Assembly: GCF_012489685.1 (NCBI RefSeq)
Contig: NC_080043.1
Span: 3,722,501 to 3,786,500, forward strand
DNA length: 64,000 nt
Source: Lotus japonicus
Lineage: Eukaryota; Streptophyta; Magnoliopsida; Fabales; Fabaceae
Reading direction: 5' to 3'
The translations under genes were made by a program, and so were the position numbers. Positions within the stretch are counted from its first letter, which is position 1. Each line of letters begins with the position of its first letter. Below, piece after piece: positions 1 through 10,582 of this stretch. The notes beneath the pieces were generated by a model, which was not told where the DNA came from, ran no database searches, and worked only from the letters and a program-made list of their open reading frames with translations.

Positions 1-442
1 AAGCCACCCGACATGAAGACATCTTAAGGCATGCATAAAAGTATTTGGTATAAGGCGGACTAAATGACTCGGTCAGCGTTTGCCCGTAAACAATGAGCTA
101 AGGCAGAACGACCATAGGCCATTTGCTCGCTCGAAAGTTCAACTTAAAGGACCTTCCTCACACTTTTCAAGACAAATACCATGAGCTCCGAGCCTATAAA
201 TACAAATTTTATCGTTCATTTTCATAACAAGCTATTAATTATTAGCACTTACACTTGAGTTCTAACTGAATTACTGAGATTCTCTCCCAACACTTGCTCT
301 GACTTGGGCGTAAGAGTATCTTCTGCAGGTATCCCCTCGCCCTGGAACCTGGAGCTCCGTCGTGACCTCAGGGACAACAACCGACACATTTTGTTGTGTT
401 CCACCGTCACATCCAAGAGAGATCCTTCTAAAGGACCTAACA
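1..442 (+). mobile_element. Ty3-gypsy LTR, 5'-truncated by the window edge
   Basis: The segment reads like the promoter and U5 part of a plant gypsy LTR. A TATA box (CCTATAAATA) lies at 193-202. It is followed by a pyrimidine-rich leader and the motif TCTTCTGCAGGT near 319, which resembles the TCTTGCAGGAG of the LTR at 61.97 kb. The LTR ends with CA at 441-442, and next comes GCACCGTCCGTGG, a worn version of the TGGCGCCGTCTGTGGGG primer-binding site. Internal leader sequence continues only to about 566, where a MULE target duplication begins. No gag or pol follows, so this is a remnant. The left LTR end lies outside the window. Small minus-strand ORFs here are chance. Confidence 0.6.
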
Positions 443-575
443 ATATGCACCGTCCGTGGAAAAATAATTATAAATAAATCGTTTCGAAAGTTTAATAGTT
501 TCATTCCTTGTTAAGAGTTACTTTTAAGCTTCTTGCTTTCTCCGGTATTTATTGTCGTTGATTACATTGTATTTA

Positions 576-1705
576 GAGTAAAATACACTCACCCCCTCAA
601 GGTTTGTGAGAATAACACTTAACTCCATTCTTATCCAAAATATACACTCCACCCCAATAATAATCTCATAATTACATTTAGCTCAATTCTTCTCTGAAAT
701 CTTCACTCCACCTCACCCCTTTAACACCATCCAAAAGATGCTAACGGAATATTTCTTTAACTCAAATTAATTATTTAAAATATAAATGATAAATAAATTA
801 CATTATCCTCTAACCAAATAATAATTATACTATAATTTTGTAAATATTCTAAATATTTATAAAATATTTTAAATACCTCCAAATAAAAAATAATAATTAA
901 ACTTGATGTTTATTATGGTCAAAATATTTTTCTCTCTAATATAACTCAAATTTAAATATGGAGTATTTCAGTCAAAATATTTATCAAATGATGAGTTCTT
1001 AATACCTGTGTATAACCTTAAACAACTTATATTTTAGAACTTAAAATGTCATGTGCTTAAGTGCTCATACAACCTAATAACTAAGGTAATCACATATCGT
1101 CATAACACAATTATATTTTGAAAGTTTAGTAAACTTATTGACAAATTTTTTTAGTAAACTTAGTGGTAAAGTTTTTGAGTTTTGATGGTTCTGACATTGA
1201 GTTAAGTTTTGTTAAATTTGTGATGGAAAATGTTGTTGCCTTGAAGAGGATGATTTCAAACTTAGCTGGAAGCTACGTAACTCAGATCCGGAAGAAGTAA
1301 AACAGAAGTTGTTCTCGTTTAAGAAATGTTCTAGTTCTATGAATTTGGAATTACACCAAGAAGGCCAGAACATGCTTTATTGTAAATCATTTGTGCTGCC
1401 CTCCAAATAACAAGGATTTGTTTACTTGAATGAGCAATGATTATCTCGTGCTACTTTTTTTTTTTTAAAAAAGTATATTTATTATTTAGTTAGAAGATAA
1501 TGTAATGTATTTATATTTAAATTAATTAATTTTGATTTAGCATCTTTTGGATGGTGTTAAAGGGGGTGGGGTGGAGTGTAGAATTTAGAGAAGAATTGAG
1601 TTAAGTGTAATTGTGAGATTATTATTGGGGTGGAGTGCATATTTTGGATAAGAATGAAGCTAAGTGTTATTCTCACAAATCTTGAGGGGTGAGTGTATTT
1701 TACTC
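576..1705. mobile_element. Non-autonomous MULE with about 165-bp terminal inverted repeats
   Basis: The ends are inverted copies starting GAGTAAAATACACTCACC. They run inward about 165 bp at high identity (576 to about 740, and about 1541 to 1705). A perfect 9-bp target duplication TTGTATTTA flanks the element (567-575 and 1706-1714). Nine-bp duplications with long inverted repeats are the hallmark of the Mutator superfamily. No transposase is present. The 800-bp core is AT-rich and holds one gene-like fragment, annotated separately. The element interrupts the gypsy leader remnant to its left. Confidence 0.9.
1178..1400 (+). pseudogene. FBD-domain-like gene fragment inside the MULE
   Basis: In the frame starting near 1178 the sequence reads ELSFVKFVMENVVALKRMI, which resembles the start of the FBD domain of plant F-box/LRR/FBD proteins. 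A +1 shift near 1285 then gives KQKLFSFKKCSSSMNLEL, which resembles the end of the same domain. A stop follows the first block, so the reading frame is broken. The best explanation is a captured and decayed piece of a host F-box/FBD gene (a Pack-MULE). The assignment rests on motif resemblance only. Confidence 0.45.
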
Positions 1706-1714
1706 TTGTATTTA

Positions 1715-4699
1715 AGAATTACTAATTGATAAGGGTATAATAGAAAGATATATAAGATTATAATAGTAAAAAATGATAATTATTAATGTCAAAAATTTCT
1801 ACACAAATTTTTTTTTCCACTGAAATATAGTCGTATATCAACAAAAAAATGTAAAACTTTTATTTTTTTTGTCAGTATTTATTGTTTTTAATTTTCTTTT
1901 ATCGAAACTGAACATGTCATTGCCAAAGAGGTACAGAGAGGCCTAGCCCAAAGGCTACGGATTTTTTTTTGTTGAAAACGATTCATGGTTGGTTTGATCA
2001 GAAAAATAAAAAGACTCTATTTATGGTCATAGTGCCCTAATCATCAAACTCCATGAGACTTATTGGAGGCTGACAGTTTATAGGCTTTTTTAAAAGCCCA
2101 CCATCATTTGGGCTTACCAATGAAAACATATTTCCAACTTAACAAGATCTCATTTTGACAAAAAAAATCATATATTTGTATATTTTTTGGTATATAAATA
2201 ACAGTGTGATTTGAACCCAAGACTTAGGAAATTTTGATCTATCAAGTACCATTTAGGCTATCCATACCGGTATATATTAAGAAATTAAAACTAAAGTATA
2301 TAATTGAGGCCCTTAAAAATCGCCGTCAATACACAAAAAGTAGGACAATGACTAACTTCACTTATTTCAATAATGTTGGGAACAAAAGCTATGAAAAATA
2401 ATTTTGAATGATCCAGATTCGATTCATCCGTATTTTTCAAGGATTAAAAACATTTTTAACCCTAACACAACAATATTAAAAATTAATGTAAAATAAACTA
2501 AATAAAATCTTAGCCAAATGGGTTTCTGAGCAACTCTTTTCAGCCTAATTGTCTTATATTACCAATTTACCGAGTCCAATGGTAGCATTTGCTGTATATG
2601 CTTCAGCTTTTTTCTCTATCAAATAAGGGAAGCTTTGACTCTTGAACCAACTGTAACTTGGGACCAATATTTTCTGTCTATGAACAATGTCTCATTTTTT
2701 TTCTCCGATCCTACTAATAAAATTTCATTATGCATATATGCCAATTTAAAAATTATGAGGGGACACCTGCAAATTTAGATAGTACAGTAGTTTTTAATTA
2801 ACATGCATGTCAAAATTTTATTAGTGCATGCGACTGTAAATGAAAAACAGTTTTGGGACCAAAGATTTCAATTGGCGACGTCATCATATTGTGACTTGAA
2901 ATTAACACCTTTTTAGACAAGTTATAATCAACTAACCCTCCCAACTAAATTAAACAATAGGTTGGTTGAAAACTTTTGTTTCTGCTCACATGCAAGCACT
3001 GTGTGGTTCATCTGTATCTATCTTGATCGTTTCTGTTTTATGCTACAAGGTCAATGATCATTGCTATTAAAAGTGATAGGGTGCTTCCATTTCAACCCCC
3101 AAAATCATATGGGAACAAATGCATATGAGTCAGCTTGAAATGTACACACAACCCCCCCTCCCCAATTACTTGCAAGTGCAAACTCATCATCCTTACCGGC
3201 CAATGTGGTTCCTCTAGAATAAGCATCTTTCACCGAAGACAATGTGTAACAAATGAATGTGAAATGACATGTCCTTTTGTGGGGGAGAAAATAAGGTATT
3301 AATGCACATGGATCACTATGAGACCTTGCAAAAAAAATTAAAGCATATATGTGAAAATGTGAATTTAGATTATTTATACCGCCTCTATAGTCAATAAATT
3401 ACCATATACTATTTAATTTAATGAGTTAATTTTATTTAAATTCACCATTAGTTACAAAAATTAATGATGTATAATTGTGTGCGAAAGAATCGTAGAGAAA
3501 CTCTGCTATATAAGATCGAAAATTCGTGTACTTGAGATGAGAGAAAAATGACTTTTCCCCTAACTATTCCCATTGACCACATCTTAGCTCCATTTCCTAA
3601 AATCTCACTTTCCTTGTCCTTGACACACACCTATTCAATTTTGGCAGTTTTTCATTGCAATAGGGAATTGAATTCTGATAGTGAAGTTGCATGCTGCTGT
3701 TCAATAAGAAATGGCCAACTATTGAAAAAGAATAGAAGACTTTTCAGCTGAAATGCTGAATATATGTATGCCTATCAATAAAGATAGAAAAAGAATCATG
3801 AACTCTAGAAAAGAAAAAGGGAGGGAAGGGGTCCACATATATAGACCCATGAATCATGCAATTTCTATGAAAATTAACACCTAACTATCTAATTTTTTCG
3901 TTGGCCATGGATAGAAATAAAGCAACCCACTTTTGTGGTATCCTGAGCACAAGTAAGGTATGTTTCCAATACAAGAAATAATGATAGCTCAACTCATGTA
4001 CCCATTTCAGCAAACCATCCTCTCAAGATTGTCATAAGCACAATTAGAAAACTTTGGAAAAACCTAACATGCATAAAGACAAGAAAATGGGATCCGCTTT
4101 AAAAATTGTAAGTTAGATCAACCTCCTTCATTAATTATCAAGCTTTAATTATTTCCTACTCTCACATACTCTGACAGTGAGAGAGAAAATGAGAGATGGA
4201 GCCTTGATGAAGTGTTCAAAGGGAGGTTTTATATGATTATTGTATGAGTTTTCATTTATTAATTCAAACTACAAATTCTCTTACATCTCAATTTCAATTA
4301 TTTTTTGTTTTATACCTCTTTTATTTTTCTACCAAATTATATATTGTATCTTTTACTTCTTATTTTTCTCTTTCTATATATATATATCTCAGTAGGTGTG
4401 GATGATATATTGTCATATTAGAGCGGAAACATTTTTTTTGTGTGGAGGTCATCAAGTAATATGACTACAATTAAAAAATATGAAAAATTTGAGAAAGCTA
4501 GAAAAGAGAGATTCTCATAATTTGAGAGTTAGAAGGGTTGAGATCACGATTTAAGATGGAGAAAAGAAAGAAAATATACATAAAAAAAATATTTCCACAA
4601 GTCAAGATGCCTGAAAATTTGCTTCAAAAGAAAAGCAAGCACAAACACGCATGCATGATTTCCCTAGTATCTTTCCGTACAGGTAATTAATTAAATAGT
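1715..4699. other. AT-rich intergenic DNA, no gene seen
   Basis: Only short unsupported ORFs are present, for example around 3448-3751 on both strands. At about 2205-2275 the minus strand shows a tRNA-like pair of boxes (TAGCCTAAATGGTACT, then GGGTTCAAATC), possibly a worn SINE. A (TA)n microsatellite lies near 4375-4387. Confidence 0.5.
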
Positions 4700-4980
4700 A
4701 CTTTTAAGTTTAATTGCAGTTCCGGTCCCTATAGATTTATAAATAAGTAATTTTGGTCCATACAATTTTAGTTTCTCAAATAACTTAATCTATTTTTAAA
4801 ATTGAACAAATTTAGTCTAAATATTAACTTGGCATCTACTATTAATGAAAAATGTTTATGTCGATCACATGAGTTCTTACCTAAATAACATCTTAACTTA
4901 AAACAATTTTTTAACAAGAGAGGTTTTGGTTCTGGCCTGGCATGCAACAACATTAAATATTTGGTGAGTTTTATCACCCA
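4700..4980. repeat. Possible single arm of a dispersed DNA element
   Basis: The segment has the wording of a common legume repeat ('...GTTCCGGTCCCTATAGATTT...', 'AATTTTGGTCCATACAATTTT'). A related arm seems to lie at 14480-14720. No partner arm or target duplication was found, so only the repeat character is suggested. Confidence 0.3.
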
Positions 4981-7725
4981 TAAGAATCTTATTAAACTTA
5001 TATATGATGTCTTTTGTGAAGCATTCGTGTAATTTTAAAAATTTAAAGTAATTATTTTGCGACCACTTGCATATTTCCGTGGGTGTTTAACATGTCAAAT
5101 GTATTTTAGGGCGTTTTCAACGGAAAAACAATCTCATCTAACCCATGTTGATTGTTAATCTAAACTAGCTAGGCTAGTAGGCTATATAATTGGAGTATAT
5201 TCATGTGAGCAATAATGAAGAATGAAAATATATAATAGGATTGAAAGGAAAACATGAAGAGGGTTGAGGAATAGCCATCAATCTGGTATCTACTTCTCGT
5301 CTACTCGTCTTGGCAAAGACTCCCCCCCCTCTCTCACTCTCTAACCTAATCATGATACGTTTGGCAATTGTTTTAAACCTCAAATTGTTTACTACTTATT
5401 GGGTTGATCACCTTGAATATATTATCTTAACTTTTTCCGTCTTATTTAATGTCTAGTTAAGGTCATACCTGAAAAAGAAAAGGTACTAATAGAGTAGTTT
5501 TCAGATCATGGAAAAGATGGCCCTCCATCTATATATTTCCAATGCAATTATACTAGTTTGTTGCCAATGTGTCATAATTCACCACGTTACTTCACGAGCA
5601 ACTCCAATTAATGTGCTCAGCTTTTCTTAAACACCCATTTTTCTAATCAAACAACGCCAAATTTGAAGTCACATTCTGCGATCGAACATATCGAGGAAGA
5701 TAAAAGAAAGACACTACATATCACTCTATCTATCAAGTCACTTTGTCATTACGCCATAAATTATATTAATGCTCCATTGGTTCATAAGTGGCACCGCTTT
5801 CGTGCTTCTCGCAAGTTGTACCAAACTGGTTCATTTCTTTTGAGACGTCAATGAAGTGGAATTCACCTCACGTTACAAAATTCTTTTCATACACATTATA
5901 ACAAAATAGTTAAAATAATTAAATCAATCCATTTGCTATAGTCGTGTTAGGTTTTATTTTGTCACGTGGCATGAACAGTCATGATGCATTCTTTAGCATC
6001 ATGAGTATCATTTAAGGTAGTTAATTCATTTTAAGATCATATCACATGATGATCCCTTATAATAAGTTGTCTGTTATGATAATTTGATTGAAAGACTAAG
6101 TTATTTGACTTTATTGTCGATGGAAAGATTATTAAACAAAATTGATTGTAATAACTTAATAAGTGATCAAGTATATATGCTAAAAAAATGTTACTTAGCA
6201 TTGGTTTCTAACTTATGCTAAGTAAGACAAAGCCAACACTAATGATGATTTAGCATCGGCTAAGCGTTAGTGTTGAGATTAACAATAAAAGTTTTGAAGC
6301 TAAATATTTGAATGTGACCAACGCTATAGCTTCGATTGAACCTATTCTAAGCTTACGCAAAACACTCATCACAACGACCGAAACTAAATTTTAAATTGTA
6401 ACAATTACTCTTGGTTATATAGGTTGATCAACTCTTATATCCTCCTTTTAGCGTCAGCTAAGCCGACTCTGAGCACACTCTCATAGAATGGATCTTGGGA
6501 ACTTTGACCACTCTCCACTGGATCGTCGCCCCAATCTACATAGTTCGGATGAACTTGTTATGAACCAATAGTCCATTGGATGTCAACCCGGCCTGAATCG
6601 AGCTGCAAATTTAATATGTTCACATTATCTAGAACTTCAATTTGAACGATAAAATCATCGAGAAAATGCTTGTGCGGATAGAATGAACATGTTCAAGTGA
6701 GAATGTACCCGTGCTTATATATGATCATTTATTCCTTATTTTCTATTTTATCACCAAATAGTCAAATACCAAAATTTTATGCACAAGGTTTCTGAAATCT
6801 AATTGTTTGATCAAGAGTTAAATGGCTTGATCAAGAATTTAATTTATTTATTTATGTTAAAATGTTAAAATTAAAAAAAATTATGTACTTTCAATGTTTA
6901 TATCATATCTTATCATTATACTGTCCACCTTAAGCACATGATAAGATAAGAACATATTTTGCTATTACTATAGCTCATCATATCATGTCCTTATGCAACA
7001 TTCTATTCTCTCATATTTTTATTATATCTTTGACCACCAAATGAGGGAAAAAAAAAAACACTATCTTTATCAAAGTTATGGATAAAATTCTTAACAAATC
7101 TTAATATTAATTTTTCATCATACAAAATATGTAATATGGTCATGATACTAATTTAAAACTTTCTTAATATTATATATTAATTTCACATGATATTTTAATA
7201 ATTTATAATATTTTTACGATAATAATTTATAATATGAGAATTATTGAAATTTACTGTACATTTTATCTTTAGTTTGGGTCAAACACTAACTCCGTGGGGA
7301 ATTAGAATTACCTTCCTTTCTTTTTCTTTTCTTGAATGCCCGAGCCTAATGCCTCATTTAATTTTTAAAGAACATTATTATTTCAGACGACTCATAAGTC
7401 CACAACATAAGATGAGACAATCAAATTTAACAAATCAAAAGTTTAATAATGTTGTGGAAGGTCGTGCGTTTTTAGCATTGTGTAAAACAACATTTTCCAT
7501 TTTTAAAATATTGAGTTATTATTCAGTTGGAAAGTAGTAAATTTAATTTTTTGAAGGTAATATTTATTTTTAAATTCATTAAAAATAACTTTTTTTTAAC
7601 TTTCATAGTAAAACATAGGGTTGCTTATTACTTTCATAGTAAAACATATGTGTTGCTTACTACTATTGATAAGACATTTTCAATTTATATTAAAATTTTC
7701 TCCCCAAATGACATAATTACGTGTT
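4981..7725. other. Intergenic DNA, no gene seen
   Basis: No supported coding sequence. Short repeated words at 6185-6480 (TTAGCATCGGCTAAG and TTTTAGCGTCAGCTAAG) resemble subterminal repeats of CACTA-type elements, but no CACTA ends were found. The ORFs at 7244-7748 are AT-rich and unrecognised. Confidence 0.45.
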
Positions 7726-7860
7726 TTTTTTTATTTAGTTGTTACTAATGTTAGTAAATTAGTTATCTTCATGGTTTGAACCCTTTTTATTTACCATTCA
7801 ATACACCCAACACTTATGTCCCTAGCTCTTACCATTTGAGCTATTCTTCGGGGATAATAT
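7726..7860 (-). mobile_element. tRNA-derived SINE-like element
   Basis: On the minus strand an A-box-like block TAGCTCAAATGGTAAGAGCT (about 7823-7842) precedes a B-box-like block GGGTTCAAACC (7772-7782) by about 40 bp. That order and spacing fit a tRNA-derived pol III promoter. An A-rich tract follows at about 7726-7740. The sequence between the boxes resembles that at 58.75 kb, which supports a family. No clean target duplication was identified. Confidence 0.4.
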
Positions 7861-9136
7861 CCTTGCGTGTGGACGGTGGAGCAGAGCAACCACATGTTTG
7901 AGTGAGCTTGAGCCAGAAGGTGCCACAACGCATTAACAAAAGTTACCAGGCACGAAACGAAGCAACGTTTCCCACGCCACCAGCATGACTCAACGAACCA
8001 TTTTCCTTTTTCCATAAAAAAAGTGAAACGAGAAAACTGCCAAAAAAGTTCCTCACCTCGCACGTGCCTACTCCTGCGTCACCCTTTTGTACTGTTCCCC
8101 CTCAACCCTGCCACGCACGTGTTCCCTTGTGGTCCCCACTATCCTCACGTTGTTCCCTTCTTTTCCTTAAAAACCAAAGCATCATAAAGTAATAGAAAAA
8201 AAATCGATTTTCTATTATTTCTTTTTAATTTCCGAACAAACTATTTGATATATCCAATAAGTGTGTAATAAAAAAATATATAATTATATATATATATATA
8301 TATATATCTAATAAGTTGAGAAGAATCCCATGCCCATAGAAGGGACGAGAGTAAGTGTTGGTCGAAATGGTAAAAAAAGCAATTATTTGAATTTCTTAAG
8401 ATGGGATTTTGATTTTTAAGAGTCTTACCCTAATAGAGACATTTGATTTTCCTACCAGATAAAAAATGTGAGAGCAAATTTTTTTAGTATAAATATCCTG
8501 TACCTCCAAAGTGTATGTATTGTATATAATCGAATTCAAAGCAGAGAGATTTTCCCACACAATTAGCCTATATTGCGAACTGAGCTATTTTTCTTGGTAA
8601 TGCGAGAGCATTCAACAAACCAAAATCCAAAAAATTGAGTATGCAGAATATAGAAAATGAATGAATCTGTTTTGGACTGTAAGGTGCCAACGTGGAAGCC
8701 ATAGTCGGCAGGTTTTACGTGGCAGTTACCAAGATGTAAGTTATTTTAAGCATGATTTATTTTGACCAAATTTTAATCCGTTTTAGATATTTTATAAAGA
8801 TTGATTTTCACGAAACTAATTGATTCTTCAATAACATAAAATAATTCTGTATCAAAAATAGTAGTGAAAAGTTTATTTACTTAACTAAATAAATTAATCC
8901 GCGTCATCTGACAGCAACCTCCCTAAAATCTTTCAATATGACTTTTCAAAATATAACCAGATGAAATACTAGTATATCATTAAAAAATTCAAAGATGCGC
9001 ATGGCTGAAACGACGCTAAAAATATGGTAAATAACTATGACAGGATCAAATCTGATAGGTAGCAGCTTAGCAATCCATAAATAGACAAAATCTTACTATA
9101 TCAATTAAAAATCATGCACCCTCTTACTCTCTCTCT
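7861..9136. promoter_or_regulatory. Upstream region of the RING gene with two G-boxes
   Basis: Two perfect CACGTG palindromes occur 55 bp apart (8061-8066 and 8116-8121), about 1.25 kb upstream of the RING gene start. G-boxes bind bZIP and bHLH factors. Whether these act on this gene is unknown. A (TA)n tract lies at about 8285-8307. No coding sequence is supported. The 90-aa minus-strand ORF at 7791-8063 overlaps the SINE-like element and is rejected. Confidence 0.35.
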
Positions 9137-9148
9137 TCTATATATAAG
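9137..9148 (+). promoter_or_regulatory. TATA box of the RING gene
   Basis: TCTATATATAAG lies about 220 bp before the start codon, after a CT-rich tract. It predicts a start of transcription near 9170 and a 5' leader of about 195 nt. A second, weaker TATA-like word (CATATAAACC) at about 9316 is an alternative. Confidence 0.5.
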
Positions 9149-9364
9149 ATTAAAAATTTATTGAAATTTTGCTGCCACCTCGATTGCATGCTTTTGTTCA
9201 TTGTTTTCTGACACTCATTCATTTCTCACCCTCTTCATATCTCTCTCACCGTTTCCAATACCAAATCCTCCACTCTCAAAGCAAAACTCACCCAATAAAA
9301 TCCTCTTCATCATCCATATAAACCAAACACAAAACATAACATTTTCTCTCCTCTCAAGTCTCTA

Positions 9365-10582
9365 ATGGCTATTGAGACTCACCATCTCAATCTTTTCCCT
9401 CCTCACTTCATTCCCAACCGGTAATACATTTATTTTCTCTCCTTTTTCTTTCTCTCCGTTTTCTCTCTGTTTTTTTTCTCTGATTTCCTTTTATTTGCAG
9501 AGAAACAATCATCACGAATCCAATCGACTCAACCTTCGTCAACATGTACAACGCGAACAACTACTCCTCCTTGCTACCACACTCCGCCACCACCACCACC
9601 GCGTCGGAAACTCTCTTCCCGGCAGCGCCGCAGTACGCTTCCTTCATCGCCGATTCGCCCGCCGCCATGAAATCTGACAGCACTCTCACCTACAACCACC
9701 ACAACACCACCACCGCCACCAGCAACGGTGTCCCCTTCCAGAGAAAACGTTCCAGAGACGCCATTAACAACAACAACTACCTCTTCTCTCCTTACAAGAA
9801 CACCAGCAACAACGCTTTCTCCTTCCTCGGTGAAGATATCTCCCTCCACATCCACCACCACCAACTCGACATCGATAACCTCATCTCACAACACGTAAAT
9901 CTCCATCTCCATCATCCTACCACTGAAAAACCACTTGATTTCTGTTTTCTTTGTTCTTGATTTCTAACTGGTGTGAAATTTGTGTGAAATTCTTCAGATG
10001 GAGAAGGTGAGAATGGAATTGGAGGAGAAACGGAAAGGACAAGTGAGAAGGTTGATGGAAGCGATCGAGATCGGGATGATGAAGAGGCTGAAAACGAAGG
10101 AAGATGAGATCGAGAGAATCGGAAAACTGAATCTCGCGCTTGAAGAGAGAGTGAAATCACTCTACATCGAGAATCAGATATGGCGAGAGCTAGCACAAAC
10201 AAACGAAGCCACCGCAAACGCTCTCCGCGCAAATCTGGAGCACGCGCTGTGTCAGATCAGAGATTCCGACGATGAGGACGCCACCGTTGTTCCGCCGGCA
10301 ATGGCGGCGCCGGAGGATGATGCGGAATCATGCTGCGGTAGCAACAACGATGATGATGGGTGGCGCACGGTAGTGCAGCAGGGGGTGCAGGATAAGGAGT
10401 GTGGTGGGCCCGAGAGTGATAGGAGGAGGAGATTGTGCAGGAAGTGTGGGAAAGAGGAATCGTGCGTGCTTATCTTGCCTTGCAGACACCTCTGTGTTTG
10501 TACTCTTTGTGGGTCTACCCTACACAATTGTCCTATCTGTAAATCCTACAAAAATGCTAGTGTCCATGTTAACATGACTTGA
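9365..10582 (+). CDS. BOI-related RING-type E3 ubiquitin ligase (three exons, 344 aa)
   Basis: Exons are 9365-9420, 9501-9894 and 9998-10582. Introns 9421-9500 and 9895-9997 have GT-AG ends, and the joins keep frame (56+394+585 nt). The start MAIETHHLNLFP is typical of the BOI/BRG family. Residues about 140-240 form a charged coiled coil with the WRD-type block ENQIWRELAQTNEATANALR. A low-complexity acidic stretch follows. A C-terminal C3HC4-type RING lies at about 297-331: CRKC, then LPCRHLC, then CTLC, then CPIC. All metal ligands are present. In this family the RING transfers ubiquitin from an E2 to targets; Arabidopsis members act in the nucleus on transcription factors in stress, cell-death and gibberellin responses. 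The target here cannot be told from sequence. N-terminal residues are rich in His, Thr and Asn. Length fits the family. It stands alone, with no co-oriented neighbour. Confidence 0.9.

Noticed and set aside
6185..6480. CACTA-like subterminal repeats
   Set aside because: Words such as GCATCGGCTAAG recur, but no CACTA/TAGTG ends or 3-bp duplication were found.
9574..9864. 96-aa minus-strand ORF rich in Val and Gly
   Set aside because: It is the antisense shadow of the His/Thr/Asn-rich exon 2 of the RING gene.
10252..10527. 91-aa minus-strand ORF
   Set aside because: Antisense of the RING domain exon; composition is explained by the real gene.
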